The notes under the pieces were generated by a model. That model ran no database searches, had not been told where the DNA came from, and worked only from the letters and a program-made list of their open reading frames with translations. A stretch of 24,448 bases of DNA from contig CAYMLQ010000048.1 of NCBI GenBank assembly GCA_964390795.1, forward strand, positions 1-24,448, in the 5' to 3' direction. This stretch comes from CAYMLQ01 sp964390795 (GTDB lineage Bacteria > Verrucomicrobiota > Kiritimatiellia > RFP12 > UBA1067). The position numbers and the translations under genes are program-made. Positions 20,499 to 24,448 of this stretch are shown in pieces. Every line of letters starts with the position of its first letter. Within the stretch, counting starts at the first letter, position 1.

Positions 20499-22172
20499 TC
20501 AGGACGCCGCGGCATGCGAGCCGACCGGCAGGGTGACAACCAGACAGGCGCCGCCTTCGGGGCTGCGTTGGGCGCGGATTGTTCCGCCGTGGTGTTTGAC
20601 GATCTGCTGGCAGATCGGAAGCCCCATTCCCAACCCCTCCGGTTTGTCGGTGCGGAAGGGGATGAAAATCGACTCCTCTTCGCCGGCCGCAATGCCCTTG
20701 CCCGTATCTTTGACGGACAGCACGACCGAACTGGACGCGTCAGCCTCCGCGGAAACCGTGATCACGCGCTGCCCCTCGGGCATCGCGCGCACGGCATCCA
20801 ACGCGTTCCTGATCAGGTTGATGAGGACTTGCTGCAACTGCACGATGTCGCCCAGCACGGGGGGCACCTGCGGAGCGGTTTTCCAGACGACGTCGGCACC
20901 TGCGAGCGCGATGTCGTCGCGCAAGAGCTTCAATACGCCCGCCACCAGCGTCTGCGGGTCCACGGGCTGCGTCACCTGCTCTCCGCCCTTGAACAGCGCG
21001 CGCGTCTGCCGCATGACATCACCCGCGCGGCGGGCGCTCGCCACGATATCTTCCAGCGCGGAACGCACTTCATCCACATCTGGCGGGGTCTGGTTCAGCA
21101 GACGCCCGGCCGCTTGCGCGTTGCACAGGGTTGCCGCCAGCGGCTGATTCAGCTCATGCGCCAAAGCAGCGGACAGCTGCCCCAGACGCGCCACCTGATC
21201 CAGACGCGCAAGTTCCTCGCGCAGACGTTGCGCCTCCAGTACGCCGGCCTGGCGCCGCAGCGCGTCGCCCATCACATGGCAAAGCAGCCGCAGCCTCTCA
21301 GCCGACAACGCCATCCGGGTGGACGAGTGCGACCGGCTTCGTTCGGCAACCAGCGCGTACGCGGTGTCGCCCTCCCACAGCGGCAGCATGCTCACCACGC
21401 ACCGCTCGATGTCGTCATCCGCCGACTCGGCAATACCAGAGCCTTCAAACGCCTCGAAAAACCAGTGCGCGGACTCCCTTGTCGCCTCTTTGGGCTGCGG
21501 CGGCAAGAGATGCGAGGGCTCTTCGTAACACGCGACCACTCGCGCATGGCCATCACTCACCGTCCAGAAGGCGCAGCGACCGAAACCGCCCGTCGCACCG
21601 ATGTCGGCGACTCCCGACCGGATCAGCGCGGTCAGCTCCGCATCCGAAAGGGACCGGCCGAGATTGAGAGCCAGCGAGACCAGCAATTGCTCGAACTGCA
21701 GATGCTCCTTGAGTTCGCTCGCCCGCGCCTCGGCGCGTGCCTCGACCTCGTCGCGTGCCGCGCGAAGTTCGGACTCCAGCGTCTTGTACGCCGTCACGTT
21801 CCGCGCAATGTGCAGGCATCCGACCAGCAGTCCCGAATCGTCGAAAACAGGCGTAACCGAAACCCAGAAGCAGCCGCCCAGCCGGTCGAGCTGGATTTCG
21901 CAGGCATGCGCGCAGCCATCCGCCAGCAGGTGCGTATGGGGACAGTCTTCAACCGGATAGGCGTCCGCGTGCAGCACCTCATAACAAAAGCGCCCCTCCA
22001 ACTCTTCCGCCGTGCAACCCAACGCGGAGGCCAGAGCCAAATTCGCGCGGATGATCCGGTAGTCGGCGCCAATAAAGGCCAAAGGGTCAAGATGGATGTC
22101 AAAAAGACCGCGCCAAAAGATCTCATCCAAACGCGAAGCCACTGATTCGGACTGCGCAGTCCGGTCAGACAT
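20499..22172 (-). CDS. Soluble PAS-domain sensor histidine kinase (FixL-like)
   Basis: This is the histidine kinase partner of the adjacent response regulator. I chose ATG 22172 (557 aa) because it overlaps the regulator's stop as ATGTCTGA and has GGGA eight bases upstream; ATG 22190 would add MNGISA. No membrane segment is visible, so it is cytosolic. Using the 563-aa numbering: a PAS domain (about 20-135) with an unusual cysteine set (FCYEVLH, DCPHTH, DGCAHAC); a predicted coiled coil (136-165); a GAF-like region (165-310); HisKA with ALAHELNQP, where His345 is the expected phosphorylation site; and HATPase_c with N-box LINLIRNALDA (Asn462), DTGKGI (Asp495) and GLGMGL. FixL/NodV-type kinases phosphorylate a FixJ-type regulator. 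The FCYEVLH...CP pattern occurs in PAS domains thought to sense redox state or metals; no haem-binding evidence is visible. The signal and target genes are unknown. Confidence 0.9.
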   Translation of the reverse strand: MSDRTAQSESVASRLDEIFWRGLFDIHLDPLAFIGADYRIIRANLALASALGCTAEELEGRFCYEVLHADAYPVEDCPHTHLLADGCAHACEIQLDRLGGCFWVSVTPVFDDSGLLVGCLHIARNVTAYKTLESELRAARDEVEARAEARASELKEHLQFEQLLVSLALNLGRSLSDAELTALIRSGVADIGATGGFGRCAFWTVSDGHARVVACYEEPSHLLPPQPKEATRESAHWFFEAFEGSGIAESADDDIERCVVSMLPLWEGDTAYALVAERSRSHSSTRMALSAERLRLLCHVMGDALRRQAGVLEAQRLREELARLDQVARLGQLSAALAHELNQPLAATLCNAQAAGRLLNQTPPDVDEVRSALEDIVASARRAGDVMRQTRALFKGGEQVTQPVDPQTLVAGVLKLLRDDIALAGADVVWKTAPQVPPVLGDIVQLQQVLINLIRNALDAVRAMPEGQRVITVSAEADASSSVVLSVKDTGKGIAAGEEESIFIPFRTDKPEGLGMGLPICQQIVKHHGGTIRAQRSPEGGACLVVTLPVGSHAAAS

Positions 22173-22854
22173 GGCGCTTATCCCGTTCATCGCCGGAAGC
22201 GGTAGCCAGCAGAGCCGACAGCCGCACCAGCTCGGCGACAGAGCCGACCTCCATCTTATCCATTACCCGGCCGCGATGCACCTTGACCGTCTTTTCGGCG
22301 ATCTCCAACTCGGCTGCAATCTGCTTGTTCAGCAGGCCCCGCACCACGCAGTGGAAAACGTCCTGCTCACGAAGGCTCAGCGTGGCATAAAGGGTGCGCG
22401 CTCTCAGACCGTTCGCACGCTGCTCCGACGTTTCCCTCGCGACGCGCAACGCCTCCCTCACCGCACCCAGCAGACTGGCTTCATCGAAGGGTTTGGTCAG
22501 AAAACTCACGGCTCCGGCTTTCAGCGTCTTGACACAGGTCGGAATGTCGCCGTGTCCGGTGACGAACACGATTGGGACCTCGTGCGCCGTTCCCTGAAGA
22601 CGCGTCTGCAGCTCCGTTCCCGACATATCCGGCATGCGAATGTCCAAAACCAGGCAGGCCGCGTCACACGGTTCAAGCTTTGCGGCAAGATACGCCTTCG
22701 CACTTTCGAATACGCGGCAGGCGTGCCCAGAAGCGCGCAGAAGCCGTTCGATGCCGCGCCTGACGGCAGCGTCATCGTCGACCACGTAGACGCAGGTGCG
22801 TGCCTGCTCAGCCCCTAAAACCTGACCATCCGACATACCATGTCCAGCATCCAT
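22165..22854 (-). CDS. FixJ/NarL-family response regulator with LuxR-type HTH
   Basis: This 229-aa DNA-binding response regulator is complete. The receiver domain (about 20-140) has VVDDD (22-28), phospho-acceptor Asp71 in LVLDIRMPDMSG, Thr99 in VFVTG and Lys121 in FLTKPF. The C-terminal LuxR/GerE helix-turn-helix (about 158-212) reads LSLREQDVFHCVVRGLLNKQ, IAAELEIAEKTVKVHRGRVM. The receiver-plus-HTH layout and GAVSFLTKPF resemble FixJ, StyR and NodW. It lies first in the operon and overlaps the kinase start by 8 nt, so the two are translationally coupled and surely act as a pair. ATG 22836 (MSDGQVLG) is an alternative start; neither candidate has a strong Shine-Dalgarno. Target promoters are unknown. 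The giant gene is the next transcription unit downstream, which makes it one candidate, without direct evidence. Confidence 0.93.
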   Translation of the reverse strand: MDAGHGMSDGQVLGAEQARTCVYVVDDDAAVRRGIERLLRASGHACRVFESAKAYLAAKLEPCDAACLVLDIRMPDMSGTELQTRLQGTAHEVPIVFVTGHGDIPTCVKTLKAGAVSFLTKPFDEASLLGAVREALRVARETSEQRANGLRARTLYATLSLREQDVFHCVVRGLLNKQIAAELEIAEKTVKVHRGRVMDKMEVGSVAELVRLSALLATASGDERDKRHV

Positions 22855-22883
22855 AAATTAAAGATGCCATATTCCCCTTGAAC

Positions 22884-22889
22884 CGTCAA
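22884..22889 (-). promoter_or_regulatory. Possible -35 box for the response regulator/kinase operon
   Basis: The minus strand has TTGACG, and 17 bases later CATCTT, which matches the -10 consensus only 3 of 6. Transcription would begin near ATG 22854, so translation would then more likely start at ATG 22836. The site lies just outside the foldback element. This is weak and based on sigma-70 consensus only. Confidence 0.2.
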
Positions 22890-22909
22890 CGTGATAGTGA
22901 CGTGTTTTC

Positions 22910-23157
22910 GTAATCGGTTGGTGGCCGGGGGTGTTCGAGGAGTGAGCGTTGCTGACGAACCTGTGTCGCAAGCTTGGGAGCGGGGACACTCCTGTCCCCG
23001 AAACGTCGGCCAAGCGTCGCTCCGCAGGCGGTCGTCGCGTCGTAACCTGCGGCTCAGTGTTGCACAGCCGTTCACAACGGGGACAGGAGTGTCCCCGCTC
23101 CCAGTGCTACGCGCACACAACGCGCTTTCCTCGATCCCCCGGCCACCAACCGATTAC
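22910..23157. mobile_element. 248-bp MITE-like foldback element with nested inverted repeats
   Basis: The ends are perfect 22-bp inverted repeats (22910-22931, starting GTAATCGGTTGG; 23136-23157, ending CCAACCGATTAC). Inside, a perfect 25-bp inverted repeat (22976-23000 and 23078-23102, core GGGGACACTCCTGTCCCC) and a 7-bp one (CCGCAGG 23022-23028 / CCTGCGG 23046-23052) are almost concentric with the ends. The stretches between the outer and inner arms also match imperfectly (TCGAGGAGTGAGCGTTG against TCGAGGAAAGCGCGTTG). CGTGTTTTC (22901-22909) and CGTGCTTTC (23158-23166) flank it as an imperfect 9-bp direct repeat. It encodes no transposase, so it would be non-autonomous. It fills most of the gap between the permease stop and the response regulator and may act as a transcription barrier or mRNA hairpin. 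Confidence 0.75.
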
Positions 23158-23173
23158 CGTGCTTTCTCACAAA

Positions 23174-24445
23174 TCACTCATGGCGCAGAGCCTCGATCGG
23201 GTCGAGCGCAGCGGCGCGCATCGCGGGATAAAGCCCGAAAACGATGCCGATCCCCACGCTGATGCCGAACGCCAACACCAGGCTGTAGGGCTGTACCACC
23301 GTCGGCATGTCGGTGAAGGCGGTAATCAAAAGCGGAATGGACACACCGAGCAAAAGGCCCACGAGACCACCGCCGATCGACAGCACACACGTGTTAATCA
23401 GAAACTGGACGACGATCCGGCTGCGGCGCGCGCCGATCGCCCGGCGGATGCCGATCTCCTTGGTGCGCTCGGTCACTGACGCCAGCATGATGTTCATGAT
23501 GCCGATGCCCCCCACCAGCAGACTGATGCCGGCAATGGCACCCAGCACGATATTGTAGGTGCGCTTGGTCCGTTCCGCCTCCCGCAGCAGCGTCAAGGGC
23601 ACGTCGATCTTGTAATCGACCTTCTTGTGGAAACGCCCGAGCACCGCCGTAATCGCCTTGCTGCCGGGCTCGACCACATCGGTATCCTTCATTTTCACGA
23701 TAATCTGGCTCAGCTCGACCCGTTCGCCCTCCATCCCGCCCGCCGAGTAGTGGATGTTCGCCTCTCCGAAAAGCTTCGTGCCGGTGGTGATCGGTATGTA
23801 GGCGTCCGCATCGCTGTCCGGCGCGCGCACCGTGCCGCCCGTCTCGTTCTTGACGATGCCGATCACCTCAAACAACCCTGAAGAAAGCCGTATCCGCTGA
23901 CCGAGCGTCTCTTCCGCAGCCAGTAGCCGCCGCATCCCGTGCTCGGTGAGCACGCACACATTGGCGCCCATCAACAGATCGTTCTCCGACAGCACGCGTC
24001 CGGCCAGCACCGGACGCTGCACCACCTCGAACCAGGTGGGCACCGTCTCCACCACGCGCAGCTCTAGCTGCCGCTCACCCAGCCTCGCGTTGCGGCGCGT
24101 CATCCGCGCAGGCACCGTCAGCACCACGCCCGGCACCGTCTCGCGAATCCGTTCCTCGTCCTCGTAGAGCAACCCGTAAACCGCCAGCCGCCCGCGCTGA
24201 CTGCCGGTGCTCCCCCCCTCTTCCGAGGTGGGCTTCACCGACATGACCATGATGTTCTGGCTGCCCAGCCGCTTGATCGAGTCCAGCGCCTGCTGGCTAG
24301 CCCCCTCGCCCACCGCCAACATGGCGATCACGCTGCCGACGCCGAAGACCATCCCGAGCATCGTCAGGCACGAACGGGTCTTGTGGCGCCAGACGTCCGT
24401 CAACCCGAGCCGCACGAACGGCCACACCTGCCTGAACGGGCTCAT
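23174..24445 (-). CDS. MacB/FtsX-family ABC transporter permease
   Basis: This 423-aa inner-membrane permease has the standard four-helix layout. A cytoplasmic N-terminus carries RLGLTDVWRHKTRSCLTMLG, followed by TM1 (about 25-45). A MacB-type periplasmic domain spans about 46-290. TM2 (298-322, VGGIGIMNIMLASV) leads to the coupling segment ERTKEIGIRRAIGARRSRI (326-344), then TM3 (345-372), TM4 (387-406) and the conserved end GLYPAMRAAALDPIEALRHE. Relatives pair with a separate ATPase and often a membrane-fusion protein and TolC-like channel to export peptides, lipoproteins or drugs, or to transmit force. The ATPase domain of MacB itself is absent here, so a separate ATPase gene is expected just upstream, beyond the window. 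Only three bases precede ATG 24445, so its ribosome site cannot be checked. The substrate is unknown. Confidence 0.92.
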   Translation of the reverse strand: MSPFRQVWPFVRLGLTDVWRHKTRSCLTMLGMVFGVGSVIAMLAVGEGASQQALDSIKRLGSQNIMVMSVKPTSEEGGSTGSQRGRLAVYGLLYEDEERIRETVPGVVLTVPARMTRRNARLGERQLELRVVETVPTWFEVVQRPVLAGRVLSENDLLMGANVCVLTEHGMRRLLAAEETLGQRIRLSSGLFEVIGIVKNETGGTVRAPDSDADAYIPITTGTKLFGEANIHYSAGGMEGERVELSQIIVKMKDTDVVEPGSKAITAVLGRFHKKVDYKIDVPLTLLREAERTKRTYNIVLGAIAGISLLVGGIGIMNIMLASVTERTKEIGIRRAIGARRSRIVVQFLINTCVLSIGGGLVGLLLGVSIPLLITAFTDMPTVVQPYSLVLAFGISVGIGIVFGLYPAMRAAALDPIEALRHE

Positions 24446-24448
24446 GCG

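Noticed and set aside
20389..20500. Intrinsic terminator after the kinase gene
   Set aside because: T-runs occur on the minus strand but no stable GC-rich hairpin immediately precedes them.
20364..22145. 593-aa plus-strand frame opposite the histidine kinase
   Set aside because: The minus strand carries an intact kinase with all catalytic motifs. The antisense translation has no recognisable domain.
22815..23262. Short open frames of about 100-120 aa on both strands across the gap between the permease and the response regulator
   Set aside because: They are translations of the foldback element's inverted repeats (GDTPVP, GQECPRSQ) and overlap real genes at their ends. There is no start signal or family.

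Overview
All five genes in this window lie on the minus strand, so the genetic order runs from high to low coordinate: ABC-transporter permease, LuxR-type response regulator, PAS histidine kinase, a giant secreted repeat protein (5,943 aa, 73% of the window) and a second secreted protein cut off by the window's left edge. The DNA is GC-rich. Giant SdrD-B-like proteins, a GEVED-domain protein, FixL/FixJ-like signalling and G/C-rich foldback repeats between genes together suggest a member of the PVC superphylum, most likely Kiritimatiellota, Verrucomicrobiota or Lentisphaerota. This placement is an inference; no rRNA or other marker gene is present.

Layout. 24445-23174 encodes a MacB/FtsX-type permease. 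23173-22855 is intergenic and almost filled by a 248-bp foldback element (22910-23157) with perfect 22-bp terminal inverted repeats, a nested perfect 25-bp inverted repeat and an imperfect 9-bp flanking direct repeat; it looks like a non-autonomous MITE-like insertion. 22854-20499 holds a translationally coupled response regulator and soluble PAS histidine kinase of the FixJ/FixL style. 20498-20067 is a 432-bp AT-richer intergenic region with two inverted repeats, presumably the promoter/leader of the next operon. 20066-2235 is the giant gene. 2209-1 is the start of a second exported protein, 25 nt downstream and probably in the same operon.

The giant protein has a signal peptide, a large N-terminal domain of the YDxWEDGYE/IgGFc-binding-like kind, a DUF11-like segment, then about 38 SdrD-B-like (prealbumin-fold) modules. 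Most modules form an alternating A (114 aa) plus B (105 aa) pair repeated at exactly 657 bp: six pairs (17726-13785), a 505-aa non-repeat insert, two and a half pairs (12269-10614), two aberrant A-like modules (one carrying an inserted jelly-roll-like domain), then eight more pairs (9377-4110), followed by a C-terminal region with no recognisable anchor. Each A and B module carries a D-x-N/D-G-N/D-G type loop expected to bind calcium, so the protein is plausibly a very long, Ca2+-rigidified stalk or adhesin. The two large repeat blocks have block-specific residues, which points to local homogenisation of repeats inside one gene.

The most noteworthy items are the giant two-module repeat protein with its array history, the exported partner downstream, and the foldback element. 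Nothing in the window shows a direct functional link between the two-component system and the giant protein beyond adjacency and orientation.
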